Assembly (NCBI RefSeq): GCF_008124835.1
Contig: NZ_VNHW01000020.1
Coordinates: 1-51,505, forward strand
Length of the DNA stretch: 51,505 nt
Direction of reading: 5' to 3'
DNA from: Blastococcus xanthinilyticus
Lineage (GTDB): Bacteria; Actinomycetota; Actinomycetes; Mycobacteriales; Geodermatophilaceae
A program made the translations under genes and the position numbers. The notes beneath the pieces were generated by a model. That model saw nothing but the letters and a program-made list of their open reading frames with translations, made no database searches and was not told the origin of the DNA. This document shows positions 22,111 to 30,833 of this stretch, in pieces (positions within the stretch are counted from its first letter, which is position 1; every line of letters starts with the position of its first letter).

Positions 22111-23000
22111 GCAACATTCCCTCCGCAGCGTGCGAGCGAGGAGATCACCGACCCAACGCGGCCGACACCAGCTGCGCTGTCCGGCTCCGGTGCAACCGTG
22201 GCCGGGCCTGCACCGCGGCGGAGACCGTCGTCGTCGGCGATCAGCGCGTCAAGGTCGGGGCCGCGGCAGCGCGTCCGCTGTGCGACTCCTGCGAGCGGGC
22301 CGTCGCAGCCGTGCTCGCCGACGTCCCGCAGCTGTACGCCGACCTCGAGCAGGCCATGCCGCACCGGCCGTCTAGCACCAACCGCAGCGGTGGTGGTGGT
22401 CGCTCTGGCCCGCTCGGGTCTCCGCTGCTGCTGAACGGCCCGGCGCTGCACCTGCAGGAGGTCGTGCACCAGCTGCTGACGGTGTGGGAGGACGTCGTCC
22501 GGGACACCGCTGGCCTGTCGGCCGTCGTGCGCACCGACGAGGACCCGTGGGAGCGGACGAAGCGCCGCGGCCGGGCCGGCCGCGAGACGCAGATGGCCGC
22601 TCGCCTGCTCTCCGCGCACCTGACCGCCTGGGTGGTGCACCCGGCGACCGAGTACGCGGTGACCCGGTCGAATGCTGACCCGAACGACCCCCGTGCAGTT
22701 CCTCAGCTCGACGCCCCGATGTACGTCACCGAGGCCGGGTGGAAGGCCGCCGACCGGCTGCTGCACTGGCGCAGCCGCGTCCGGGTGACGCTGGGCCTCA
22801 CGAAAGCCACGACGCTGCGGGACGAGCCGTGCATGTACTGCAAGGTCCGCGCCGTCGTGGAGACCGCCGGCGACGACCACATCCGCTGTCAGGCGTGCAG
22901 CCGGGCATGGACCCGCGAGGAGTACCACGCGAAGGTGCGCGGCTTCGAGCCCTACCTCCGCAAGCTCGCGAAGGCCGAGCGGAGAGGCGCGACCTCGTGA
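22107..23000 (+). CDS. Phage protein with two Cys-rich ends
   Basis: A 297-residue protein. The N-terminal Cys set is CERGD, SCAVRLRCNRGRAC and LCDSCERAV. The C-terminal set is CMYCKVRAVVETAGDDHIRCQACSRAWTREEY, a good zinc ribbon. The middle is helical (LHLQEVVHQLLTVWEDVVRDTAG, MAARLLSAHLTAWVV). I recognise this layout from actinophage early regions next to HNH genes, without known function. GTG start overlaps the HNH stop. Confidence 0.75.
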   Translation: MSNIPSAACERGDHRPNAADTSCAVRLRCNRGRACTAAETVVVGDQRVKVGAAAARPLCDSCERAVAAVLADVPQLYADLEQAMPHRPSSTNRSGGGGRSGPLGSPLLLNGPALHLQEVVHQLLTVWEDVVRDTAGLSAVVRTDEDPWERTKRRGRAGRETQMAARLLSAHLTAWVVHPATEYAVTRSNADPNDPRAVPQLDAPMYVTEAGWKAADRLLHWRSRVRVTLGLTKATTLRDEPCMYCKVRAVVETAGDDHIRCQACSRAWTREEYHAKVRGFEPYLRKLAKAERRGATS

Positions 23001-23434
23001 GCAAGCTGAAGTGCACGACCGAGCAGGCCGACGCGGTGCAGGGCTACCTCTGGCAGCTGCGCGACGCCTTGAACCTCAGCCACTGGGACGTGTACCTCAG
23101 CAGCAAGGCAGCCGAGCCGGGGTGCCATGCCTCCGTACTCCCGTGCGAGGGGCGGTACGTCGCCGAGGTGCGGATCCAGAAGGACTTCTGGACCGCGCTC
23201 GACGACGACCAGAAGCGCTCGGTGCTCACCCACGAGCTGCTCCACCTGGTGCACCGCGCGCTGACCGAGGTCCCGCGCAAGGCACTGCACGAGAGCGGCT
23301 ACCTGCCGCAGCGCGCGTACCGGATGCTATGGGAGCAGATCCGCCTGGAGTCCGAGTTGATGGTCGACCACCTGCCCACGGTGCTCGCGCCGACGATGCC
23401 AGCGTGGGCCGACGCCACCGCTGGGAGTCGGTGA
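22997..23434 (+). CDS. HExxH zincin-like phage protein
   Basis: A 145-residue protein. SVLTHELLHLVHRAL (around residues 75-89) holds the zinc metalloprotease motif HExxH (His79, Glu80, His83). A downstream Glu in RLESELMVDHL (about 117-121) could be the third ligand. Upstream a strand (VAEVRIQKDFW) suits the edge strand of a minimal zincin fold. The size resembles small SprT/ImmA-type proteases. Possible targets are a repressor or host factor; none is shown. GTG start in a 4-nt overlap. Confidence 0.78.
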   Translation: MSKLKCTTEQADAVQGYLWQLRDALNLSHWDVYLSSKAAEPGCHASVLPCEGRYVAEVRIQKDFWTALDDDQKRSVLTHELLHLVHRALTEVPRKALHESGYLPQRAYRMLWEQIRLESELMVDHLPTVLAPTMPAWADATAGSR

Positions 23435-23676
23435 CGATGGACCTGCCCTACGACCTGCAGACCGACCTGATCAGCGTGTCCGAGGCGGCGACCCTGGCTG
23501 GGGTCAGCGAGTCGGCCATCCGGAAGTGGAAGCAGCGCGGTCACCTCGAGGTCGCCGGCCTGGACAACTTCGGCCGGCCGCTGTTCACGGGGCTCGCGGT
23601 CATGCGCGCCGAGGCGGCGACGCGTCAACGTGCTCGCCGGGAACTGTCGCCCCGGCCGAGTAGGGATGCGTCGTGA
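23431..23676 (+). CDS. MerR/excisionase-like helix-turn-helix protein
   Basis: An 81-residue protein from GTG 23431 (or 79 from ATG 23437). One HTH domain: LISVSEAATLAGVSESAIRKWKQRGHLEVAGLDNFGRPLFTGLAVMRAEA, then a basic tail. This is the third small protein of this fold in the prophage. Likely a regulator near the end of the early operon. Confidence 0.82.
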   Translation: MTMDLPYDLQTDLISVSEAATLAGVSESAIRKWKQRGHLEVAGLDNFGRPLFTGLAVMRAEAATRQRARRELSPRPSRDAS

Positions 23677-24323
23677 CCCGTCGGACGATCCGCCGCTCGG
23701 TCGACCGCAAGAGCGACCGCTTGAACCGGCAGACCCCGAACGTCACCGAGTGCGCGTGGCCGGGTTGCCACGACGACCTGAAGCCCTTCGTCCATCGGGC
23801 GACCGGCGCGGTCTTCCGTATCCGGATCGGTCCTCTCTGCCTGTCGCACGCTGATGCCGTGGCGGACGCGGTCCTGGAGGACCGGCTGCTCGAGGCCGAC
23901 TTCCGCCACCACGAGCTGAATCACCCCGCCCTCGACGCTGCGCAGCGCGAGAGGGAGCAGCGCAGTCGAGTCGCGAGCCGACACGCTGCCGACGAGCGTT
24001 TCCGCGGCGACCAGCCGGGCTTCGTCTACTTCATCGAGGTGGGCGAGCGCGTCAAGATCGGGTACAGCGTGGACGTCCGGCGCCGGCTGCGCTCCTACCC
24101 GCCGGGCTCCGTCCTCCTCGCGGTAGAGCCGGGATCGCCGGAGCTCGAGCGCCAGCGACACCAGCAGTTCGCGGGCTCTCTCCTCGACGGCCGAGAGTGG
24201 TTCCGCCCTGACCGCGTGATCCTCGAGCAGGCCGCCGCGATCCGGGAGCGGCGCGGCGACCCTGCTCGGTTCGCTCACCGCTACCGCTCGAAGCGCGGCA
24301 CCATGCAGAAGCTCAGGCGTTGA
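23673..24323 (+). CDS. GIY-YIG (T5orf172/MUG113-type) nuclease-like protein
   Basis: A 216-residue protein. The N-terminal half has a possible zinc site (CAWPGCHDD and PLCLSHAD). The C-terminal part (about 114-185) is a GIY-YIG domain of the T5orf172 type: GFVYFIEVGERVKIGYSVDVRRRLRSYPPGS, then ERQRHQQFAGSLLDGREWFRPD, with the YF..VG, KIGYS.D, Arg and Glu landmarks. It may be a DNA endonuclease. Last gene of the early operon. GTG start. Confidence 0.85.
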   Translation: MTRRTIRRSVDRKSDRLNRQTPNVTECAWPGCHDDLKPFVHRATGAVFRIRIGPLCLSHADAVADAVLEDRLLEADFRHHELNHPALDAAQREREQRSRVASRHAADERFRGDQPGFVYFIEVGERVKIGYSVDVRRRLRSYPPGSVLLAVEPGSPELERQRHQQFAGSLLDGREWFRPDRVILEQAAAIRERRGDPARFAHRYRSKRGTMQKLRR

Positions 24324-24345
24324 CGCGCCGTGCCGCCGCCGCGAC

Positions 24346-24374
24346 TTGACGGAGCGCGCGTGACGCGTCACGAT
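24346..24374 (+). promoter_or_regulatory. Candidate late promoter with central palindrome
   Basis: TTGACG (24346-24351), 17 bp, CACGAT (24369-24374), in the 89-nt gap between early operon and HNH/terminase genes. The perfect 14-bp palindrome CGTGACGCGTCACG (24359-24372) spans spacer and -10. The -35 is near consensus, the -10 weak, as expected for an activated or repressed promoter. Confidence 0.5.
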
Positions 24375-24412
24375 CCTGCCAACGGGACAACTGTCTCCAA
24401 GGCGCGACGCTG

Positions 24413-24766
24413 ATGCCGACACGTCCAGCGTCCAGGTGTCCGAGCTGCAAGCAGCTGCACCCCGGCACCGGCCGGTGCGCCAGCTGCCGTCGGGACAGCG
24501 ACCGTGAGCGTGGCACCGCAGCGCAGCGCGGCTACTCCGGCGAGCACGTGTCTCGGTTTCGTGTCGAGGTGCTCGACCGTGACCGGGTGTGCGTGCTGTG
24601 TCGAAGCAGTCATGCGACGGTCGCTGACCACTGGCCGCGCAGTCGCCGGGAGCTCGTCGCGGCGGGTCTGGATCCGAACGATCCGGTGCACGGGCGTGGT
24701 CTGTGCGCCTCGTGCCACGGCACGCACACCGCGAGCGCGCAGCCGGGCGGGTGGAACCGGCGTTGA
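24413..24766 (+). CDS. HNH endonuclease of the packaging module
   Basis: A 117-residue protein. A zinc knuckle CPSCKQLHPGTGRCASC precedes an HNH core: RDRVCVLCRSSHATVADHWPRS, GRGLCASCHGTHTA. In HK97-like phages an HNH protein encoded just before the terminase genes is needed with the large subunit for specific cos cleavage; position and size fit that role. This is the first gene of the late region. Confidence 0.9.
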   Translation: MPTRPASRCPSCKQLHPGTGRCASCRRDSDRERGTAAQRGYSGEHVSRFRVEVLDRDRVCVLCRSSHATVADHWPRSRRELVAAGLDPNDPVHGRGLCASCHGTHTASAQPGGWNRR

Positions 24767-24868
24767 CCCGCGGCGGGGTGGGGGGACCCCCTCCGGCCGA
24801 CCAAGATCCCTGGACCGCCGGGGTGACACGCGCACACCGTCTCAGAACGATGTAGGGGGGTCTCGGCC

Positions 24869-25330
24869 ATGCCCGCTCAGCAGCAGCCGGCCACCCTCCA
24901 GCTCTTGAAGGGCCGCGGGAACGGCACCGACTCGGGCGGCCGGAAGGTGAAGACGCCGCCGTCGTTCCGTCGGATCGCGCCGAGGCCGCCGACGTGGCTG
25001 GACCGCGAGGCTGCGGCCGAGTGGCGCCGCGTCGTCCCGGGCCTGCAGCGGCTGGACCTCCTGAAGGAGGAGGACCGGGCGATCCTCACGGCCTACTGCA
25101 CGACCTGGTCGATCTTCGTCGAGGCGACGCGGACGGTGAAGCGGGAGGGCCTGACGATCGAGGCCAAGCAGGGCACGCTGCCGCACCCGGCGGTCGGGAT
25201 CGCGCGCAACGCCGGCCGCGAGCTGCGGGCCTTCGCCAACCTGTTCGGCTTGTCCCCGGCGGCGGAGATGGCGCTGGGAAAGGTGACGGGCGATGGCGAG
25301 GAGGACGAGAACCCCTTCGCCGGCAGCTGA
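24869..25330 (+). CDS. Terminase small subunit, P27 family
   Basis: A 153-residue protein. LKGRGNGTDSGGRKVKTPPSFRR followed by PPTWLDREAAAEWRRVVPGLQRLDLL, then CTTWSIFVEATRTVKREGLTIE and HPAVGIARNAGRELRAFANLFGLSPA is the P27 terminase pattern. It recognises the packaging site and recruits the large subunit. GGGGGG lies about 8 nt before the ATG. The 100-nt upstream gap is a reasonable place for cos. Its 3' end overlaps terL by 38 nt. Confidence 0.93.
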   Translation: MPAQQQPATLQLLKGRGNGTDSGGRKVKTPPSFRRIAPRPPTWLDREAAAEWRRVVPGLQRLDLLKEEDRAILTAYCTTWSIFVEATRTVKREGLTIEAKQGTLPHPAVGIARNAGRELRAFANLFGLSPAAEMALGKVTGDGEEDENPFAGS

Positions 25331-27041
25331 CGACGTCGAGCTCCCGGACGCCGAGGAGCTCGAGCGGCTGAAGCTGTCCCCCGAGGTCGCCTGGTATCTG
25401 GTCTCGCGGGGCATCCCGCTGCCTGACTGCCCACCCGCGATCAAGACCCCGGAGCCTGGTGAGCTCGGGACGCCGGGCGTCCGGTTCGACCCGGAGCGGG
25501 TCGACCGGGTGCTGAAGGCGTTCGGGCTGCTGCGGCACACGAAGGGCAAGTGGGCCGGGCAGCCGCTCAAGCCGGACCCGTGGCAGGTGGCCTACGTCCT
25601 GGCCCCGGTGTTCGGCTGGGTCCGGTTCGACGAGGACGCCGGCCGGTGGGTGCGGGTGATCCGGGAGCTGTACGTCGACATCCCGCGGAAGAACGGGAAG
25701 TCGACGACGCTCGGCGGGATCGCCGTATACATGACCGCGGCCGACGGCGAGTCGGGCGCGGAGGTCATCGCCGCGGCGACGACGACCGAACAGGCAGGGT
25801 TCGTGTTCGCCCCGGTAAAGGCGCTGGTGGAGAACGCGCCGGCGCTGAGCAAGCACCTGCGGGCCTACGCAAAGCGGATCGTGCACCCGGCCACGGCCTC
25901 GTACTTCCAGGCCATCTCGTCGGTGGCCGACGCCCAGCACGGCGCGAACATCCACTGCGCGGTCATCGACGAGCTGCACGTCCACAAGTCCGCCGACATG
26001 GTGGAGACCCTGGAGACCGGTACTGGTTCCCGGGATCAGCCCCTGGTCGCGACGATCACCACCGCCGACGACGGCCGGCCGAACACGATCTACGCGCGGA
26101 AGCGGAAGCGTATCGAGCAGCTGGCCGCGCGGGTCATCACCGACGCGACGGTGTTCGGCGTGGTGTGGGCGGCCTCGAAGGACGACGACCCGTTCGTCGA
26201 GGCGACGTGGCGGAAGGCCAACCCGGGGTTCGGGATCTCCCCCACCCGATCCTTCCTGGCGAAGGAGGCCGCGAAGGCGAAGGACTCCCCCGCTGACCTG
26301 GCGAAGTTCCTGCGCCTGCACCTCGGGATCCGCACCAAGCAGGAGACGAAGTACCTCGAGCTGGGCGCCTGGGACGACACCGCGGGCATGGTCGACGAGT
26401 CGAAGCTGGTCGGCCGGCCGTGTCACGGAGGCCTGGACCTGGCGTCGGTGAACGACATCACCGCGCTGTGCTGGGACTTCGGTGACGGTGACCGGCACGA
26501 GGTGCTGTGGCGGTTCTGGATCCCCGAAGCCCGGATGGACGACCTGGACAAGCGCACGGCCGGTGAGGCCACGGTGTGGAAGCGCAACGGCATCCTGATG
26601 ACAACGCCCGGCAACGTGATCGACAACGACTTCATCGTCGACACGGTGCTGAAGGACGCGGAGCGGTTCGAGGTGCGCACCATCGGGTTCGACCGGTGGG
26701 GCGCCACTGACGTCGTCCGCCGCCTCGGCGAGGAAGGCCTCACGTGCGTGCCGGTGGGCCAGGGGTTCGCGTCCACGTCGGCGCCGATGAAGGAGATTCT
26801 CCGCCTGGTCCTCTCGCGCCGGTACGTGCACGGCGGGAACCCGGTGATGCGGTGGATGGTCGACAACCTCGCCGTCCGGATGGACCCGGCGGGGAACGTG
26901 AAGCCCGACAAGGACCGCTCCGCCGACAAGATCGACGGCGTGTCCGCGGCCGTGGTCGCGATGAAGGAACACATGGACGCCGGCGAGGCCGAAGACCCCG
27001 TGGACAGCTCGGTGTTCGTCTTCGGACGAGGAAGCAGGTGA
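25293..27041 (+). CDS. Terminase large subunit (ATPase and nuclease)
   Basis: A 582-residue protein. ATPase domain: Walker A PRKNGKST (about 131-138), Walker B AVIDELHVH (about 222-230), then a coupling TITTADD. Nuclease domain: the RNase H-like start GGLDLASVNDI (about 380) and a later GFDRWGATDVV with acidic metal ligands. It pumps DNA into the prohead and cuts concatemers at headful or cos ends. It lies directly before the portal gene. Confidence 0.96.
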   Translation: MARRTRTPSPAADDVELPDAEELERLKLSPEVAWYLVSRGIPLPDCPPAIKTPEPGELGTPGVRFDPERVDRVLKAFGLLRHTKGKWAGQPLKPDPWQVAYVLAPVFGWVRFDEDAGRWVRVIRELYVDIPRKNGKSTTLGGIAVYMTAADGESGAEVIAAATTTEQAGFVFAPVKALVENAPALSKHLRAYAKRIVHPATASYFQAISSVADAQHGANIHCAVIDELHVHKSADMVETLETGTGSRDQPLVATITTADDGRPNTIYARKRKRIEQLAARVITDATVFGVVWAASKDDDPFVEATWRKANPGFGISPTRSFLAKEAAKAKDSPADLAKFLRLHLGIRTKQETKYLELGAWDDTAGMVDESKLVGRPCHGGLDLASVNDITALCWDFGDGDRHEVLWRFWIPEARMDDLDKRTAGEATVWKRNGILMTTPGNVIDNDFIVDTVLKDAERFEVRTIGFDRWGATDVVRRLGEEGLTCVPVGQGFASTSAPMKEILRLVLSRRYVHGGNPVMRWMVDNLAVRMDPAGNVKPDKDRSADKIDGVSAAVVAMKEHMDAGEAEDPVDSSVFVFGRGSR

Positions 27042-27051
27042 GGAGGAGTCC

Positions 27052-28452
27052 GTGGCACTGACTGACGACGAGTCGCGGACTCTGCGGCGACTGAACGCCC
27101 GCCTGGCGGCCGACCGGAAGGGAACCCAGAAGCGACCCGGCTTCGACGTGCTCGACCGGTACTACGACGGCGAGCAGCAGCTTAAGCAGCTGGGGCTGGC
27201 CGTGCCGGCCGAGCTGCAGGAGTTCATCACCATCGTGGCGTGGCCGGGCACCTACGTGGACGCCATCGCCGAACGGTGCGTCGGGCAGGGTTTCCGGCTG
27301 CCCGAGGAGCAGAGCGCAGACCCCGAGCTCGAACGGGTGTGGCAGGCCAACGACCTCGACGACGAGGCACCGCTGGCCCACACCGACGCGCTCGTCTTCG
27401 GACGCTCCTACATCTGCGTCGGCACGAACCCCGCTGACGAGCAGACGCCGCTCATCACGGTCGAGTCTCCGCTCGAGATGGCACACGAGCAGTCGCCGGC
27501 CACCCGAGCGACTACGGCCGCGGCCCGGTTCTACTCCGACGACTCGTTCGGGCGCCGCGAGTCGCGGGCCACCCTGTACCTGGCCAACTCCACGGTGCAC
27601 GTGGTCCGTTCCCGCCGGGGCTGGGAAGAGGCGACCGACGAAGAGTTCGAGCGGGACGACCATGGCGCGGGCATGGTGATGGTCGAGCCGATGGTCAACC
27701 GTGCTCGCCCGCACAAGCGGTACGGGCTGTCGCAGATGTCCCGGGTGATCTCCCTGACGGACGCGGCCGCGCGAGGGCTCACGCTGGCGCAGGTCGCCAC
27801 GGAGGTCATGGGCATCCCGCAGCGCACCGCCGCGGGGCTGACGCAGGCGGACTTCAAGGATCCGAAGACCGGCGAGATGCTGACCGAGTGGGAGGCGTAC
27901 TTCGGGGCCGTGTGGGCCACGGCCAACAAGGACGCCAAGTTCCACCAGTTCACCGCGGCCGACCTGCAGAACTTCAAGACCATCGTCACCACGTACGCCG
28001 AGCTCGTCGCCGGGGTGACCGGCCTCCCGCTTCGGTACCTGGGGCAGCTCGCCACCAACCCGCCGTCGGCGGACGGGATCCGCGCCGACGAGGCGCGCCT
28101 CGTCGGGCAGTGCGAGTCGAAGACCGAGGGCCCGTTCGGTGCGGCCTGGGAGCGGACGATGCGCAAGGTGCGTCGGCTGCAGACCGGCGAGGACGCCCCG
28201 GAGCTGGCGCAGCTGGAGATGCTGTGGCGTGATCCGGCGACGCCGACCCGGGCGCAGGCCGCCGACGCGGCGGTGAAGCTGTACCAGGCGGGGATCATCT
28301 CCAAGCGGCAGGCCCGACGGGACCTGGGCTACTCGTCGGTCCAGATCAGCAACATGGAGCAGGACGACGCGGACGCGGCGATGGATCCGCAGATGGATCG
28401 GATGCTCCGCGAGGTGCTCACCGTGCCGGCGCCGGCCGATGCCGCCGCCTGA
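27052..28452 (+). CDS. Portal protein (SPP1 gp6-like)
   Basis: A 466-residue protein. An N-terminal LDRYYDGEQQLKQLGLAVP, then the wing region (IAERCVGQGFRLPEEQ) and a C-terminal TNPPSADGIRADEARLVGQCE, IISKRQARRDLGYS, as in phage portals of the SPP1 gp6 family. It forms the dodecameric ring for DNA entry, terminase docking and tail joining. GTG 27052 with AGGAGGAG upstream. The stop overlaps the MuF-like gene by 14 nt. Confidence 0.94.
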   Translation: MALTDDESRTLRRLNARLAADRKGTQKRPGFDVLDRYYDGEQQLKQLGLAVPAELQEFITIVAWPGTYVDAIAERCVGQGFRLPEEQSADPELERVWQANDLDDEAPLAHTDALVFGRSYICVGTNPADEQTPLITVESPLEMAHEQSPATRATTAAARFYSDDSFGRRESRATLYLANSTVHVVRSRRGWEEATDEEFERDDHGAGMVMVEPMVNRARPHKRYGLSQMSRVISLTDAAARGLTLAQVATEVMGIPQRTAAGLTQADFKDPKTGEMLTEWEAYFGAVWATANKDAKFHQFTAADLQNFKTIVTTYAELVAGVTGLPLRYLGQLATNPPSADGIRADEARLVGQCESKTEGPFGAAWERTMRKVRRLQTGEDAPELAQLEMLWRDPATPTRAQAADAAVKLYQAGIISKRQARRDLGYSSVQISNMEQDDADAAMDPQMDRMLREVLTVPAPADAAA

Positions 28453-29515
28453 AGCGGCCCAGGACTTCTACCGGACCCTGCAGCGCCTCCAGCTGGTCCT
28501 GGTGGCCGCGGGCCGGCGGGCGTGGGCACGGATGGGCCCCGAGTTCGACACGTCGTGGGAGCAGATCGCCCCTGCGCTGGTCACGGTGGCGGTCGCGACG
28601 CAGCAGCGGGCGGCAGCCGAGGCCGCCAGCTACGTGCCGGCGCTCCTGGCCGAGACCGACCAGCCCGACGAGCCCGCCGGCGCCATCGTGCCGCGGGCTT
28701 TTGCCGGGACAGCAGCCGACGGGCGGCCGCTGGGCAGCCTGCTGTACGGCGCCGTGGTGCAGGCCAAACTGGCCCGCCAGGGGGCGATCACCCGCGACGG
28801 GGACGTCACCAGCTACACACCGGGCCGCGGCGTCCAGGATGCGCTCGCCATCGGAGGGCGCTGGCTGGACGGCACGCTGGCCACCGTGGCCACGGACGCT
28901 GGCCGGCAGGCGGTCGGCACCGAGATCGCGCAGCGCCGCGGCATGGGCTGGGTGCGGATGGTCAACCCGCCGTGCTGCTCCCGCTGCGCGATCCTCGCCG
29001 GCCGCTGGTACCGGTGGAGCGACGGCTTCAAGCGGCACAAGCGCTGCGACTGCACCCACATCCCTGCCGCGGAGGACCGGGCTGGCGACTTCCGCACGGA
29101 CCCGCAGGCGCTGCTGGACAACGGCCTCGTCAACGGGCTGAGCGAGGGCCAGCGCCGGGCGCTGGCCGACGGAGCCGACTTCGCCCGGGTGGTGAACGCC
29201 GACCGCGGCATGTACACGACCACGGTCGCCGGCCGGCTGGTGCGGGCGACCACGGAGGCGACGACCACGCGCGGCATCGGGCGCGACCTGGGTGAGCTCA
29301 CGAAGGCTCCGGGCGAGCGGTACCGGCGGTCGACCGCCATCCGGTTGACCCCGGAGGGGATCTACCAGGTGGCCGCTAGCCAGGACGACGCCATCCGGCT
29401 GCTGAGGGCCAACGCCTACATCACCGACCGGGCAGCCGTCGACGCGGCCAACGTCGCGGCCCGGCGGGCGCGGGACGCCTACGGCGCGGCCCGTGCGGAT
29501 CAGCCCGCCCTCTGA
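28439..29515 (+). CDS. MuF-like minor capsid protein
   Basis: A 358-residue protein. A helical N-terminus (LVLVAAGRRAWARM) is followed by RGMGWVRMVNPPCCSRCAILAGRWYRWSDGFKRHKRCDCTHIP (about 161-204), the Cys/His block of actinophage MuF-type head morphogenesis proteins. It probably binds the portal and is packaged in few copies. A separate capsid protease is not obvious; some family members carry one, but I see no clear catalytic motif. Confidence 0.88.
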   Translation: MPPPEAAQDFYRTLQRLQLVLVAAGRRAWARMGPEFDTSWEQIAPALVTVAVATQQRAAAEAASYVPALLAETDQPDEPAGAIVPRAFAGTAADGRPLGSLLYGAVVQAKLARQGAITRDGDVTSYTPGRGVQDALAIGGRWLDGTLATVATDAGRQAVGTEIAQRRGMGWVRMVNPPCCSRCAILAGRWYRWSDGFKRHKRCDCTHIPAAEDRAGDFRTDPQALLDNGLVNGLSEGQRRALADGADFARVVNADRGMYTTTVAGRLVRATTEATTTRGIGRDLGELTKAPGERYRRSTAIRLTPEGIYQVAASQDDAIRLLRANAYITDRAAVDAANVAARRARDAYGAARADQPAL

Positions 29516-29626
29516 GCTGCGCGCCCTCCAGCGCGCTCACCGAGACCCGCCGCCACGGCGAGGCCTCGATGCACAGCACGGCCATCCGACATGGACGGCC
29601 GCCCACCCCGACACGGGAGTCAGCAC

Positions 29627-30337
29627 ATGGCACGAAGCACCCTGCCGCGCCACCTCAAGGTGGCGACCGCCGAGCGGATGGCCGCACAGTTCCTCGCGGC
29701 CCGCCGCGTGAAGCACGGCAACCTCCGGATGGAGGCGGACCCGCCCGCAGACCCGCCGGCCGACCCGCCCGCGGATCCGCCCGCCGACCCGCCGGCGGAC
29801 AAGGGCTTCCCCGACGGCACGGCGCTCGAGCAGATGAGCGTCGAGCAGCAGCGGAACTACTGGCGCCACTACGCCCGCCAGCACGAGTCCCGCGCGAACG
29901 CCCGCGCCGACTACGACCAGGTGAAGGCGAAGGCCGAACAGTTCGACGAGCTGCAGCGGCAGCAGCAGACCCCGTCCGAGCAGGCCGTCAACGCGGCCAA
30001 GGACGAAGGGAAGCGCGAGGGTGCCCGCGACGCCTACTCGAAGGCCGCAGCCACCCTCCTCAAGTCGAGCCTGACCGCCCGCGGGAAGACCGCGGAGCAG
30101 GCGCAGGCGCTGGTGGAGACGGCCAACCTGTCGGCCTTCCTCACCGACGACGGGATCGACACCGCCAGGGTGGAGATCTACGTCAACTCGATCGCAGCCC
30201 CCGTCAAGGGCGGCGGGCCCCGGCCGGACCCGAGCCAGGGCACCAGGGGCGACAGCAAGGTCACCAGCGTCGGTGCTGGGCGTGACCTGTTCGCCGAGCG
30301 CCACAAGCCCCGGCCGACCGCCGGGACCACCGCCTGA
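29627..30337 (+). CDS. Scaffolding protein
   Basis: A 236-residue protein. A basic N-terminus precedes five ADPP repeats (about 37-56), a long charged coiled coil (EQQRNYWRHYARQHESRANARADYDQVKAKAEQFDELQRQ), then a C-terminal KSSLTARGKTAEQAQALVETANLSAFLTDDGIDTARV, the pattern of phage scaffolds. It guides capsid assembly and leaves the prohead. ATG 29627 follows a GGGAG; an upstream in-frame ATG at 29591 has none. Confidence 0.88.
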   Translation: MARSTLPRHLKVATAERMAAQFLAARRVKHGNLRMEADPPADPPADPPADPPADPPADKGFPDGTALEQMSVEQQRNYWRHYARQHESRANARADYDQVKAKAEQFDELQRQQQTPSEQAVNAAKDEGKREGARDAYSKAAATLLKSSLTARGKTAEQAQALVETANLSAFLTDDGIDTARVEIYVNSIAAPVKGGGPRPDPSQGTRGDSKVTSVGAGRDLFAERHKPRPTAGTTA

Positions 30338-30412
30338 CACAGGCATCGCAGTACACCGCGCGGGGCCGACACGGGACCGCCTCAACCAACCCCCTGATCC
30401 GAGGAGATCCTC

Positions 30413-30817
30413 ATGCCCAAGCTCCGCACGGAGAGCTTCGCCCCCGGCGGTGACTTCCGGTGGCTGCGCTCCGACCACGCCATCTGGAACGGACGCACCG
30501 AGTCGCTCGACATCGGTGCCTTCACCGCCGGCACGCACTACCCGAACGGCTACATCCCGTCCGGGACGCCGGTCGCGCTCGTCGGCGGCCAGCTGGTCCC
30601 CTACGACTCGACCGAGGCGACCGTCACCGGCGCCGGCGTGCTGGCGGGCCACATCTTCACCGACCAGCCGGTCGTCCCGGGGTCCACCGAGGACCTCAAC
30701 GTGCCCGTGCTCGACCACGGCCGGGTCAACCCGGCCCGCGTCCCGCAGGGCGTCCAGGCCTTCGTCGCCCCCGTGGCGTACGCGAAGCGCTCCAACGTCA
30801 CCGTCGTCTACCGCTGA
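30413..30817 (+). CDS. Head decoration protein
   Basis: A 134-residue protein immediately before the capsid gene, with the beta-rich pattern of phage head decoration (gpD-like) proteins: FTAGTHYPNGYIPSGTPVALVGGQLVPYD, VLAGHIFTDQPV, VAPVAYAKRSNVTVVYR. It would bind the expanded capsid surface and stabilise it. GAGGAG lies 6 nt before the ATG. Confidence 0.87.
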   Translation: MPKLRTESFAPGGDFRWLRSDHAIWNGRTESLDIGAFTAGTHYPNGYIPSGTPVALVGGQLVPYDSTEATVTGAGVLAGHIFTDQPVVPGSTEDLNVPVLDHGRVNPARVPQGVQAFVAPVAYAKRSNVTVVYR

Positions 30818-30833
30818 GAGGGGTTGATCCGAG

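Noticed and set aside
25086..26972. 628-residue minus-strand frame opposite the terminase large subunit
   Set aside because: Shadow frame created by GC codon bias; the plus-strand terminase has Walker and nuclease motifs.
28439..29515. Capsid maturation protease fused to the MuF protein
   Set aside because: Some actinophage homologues carry a protease, but I could not find a convincing catalytic triad here.
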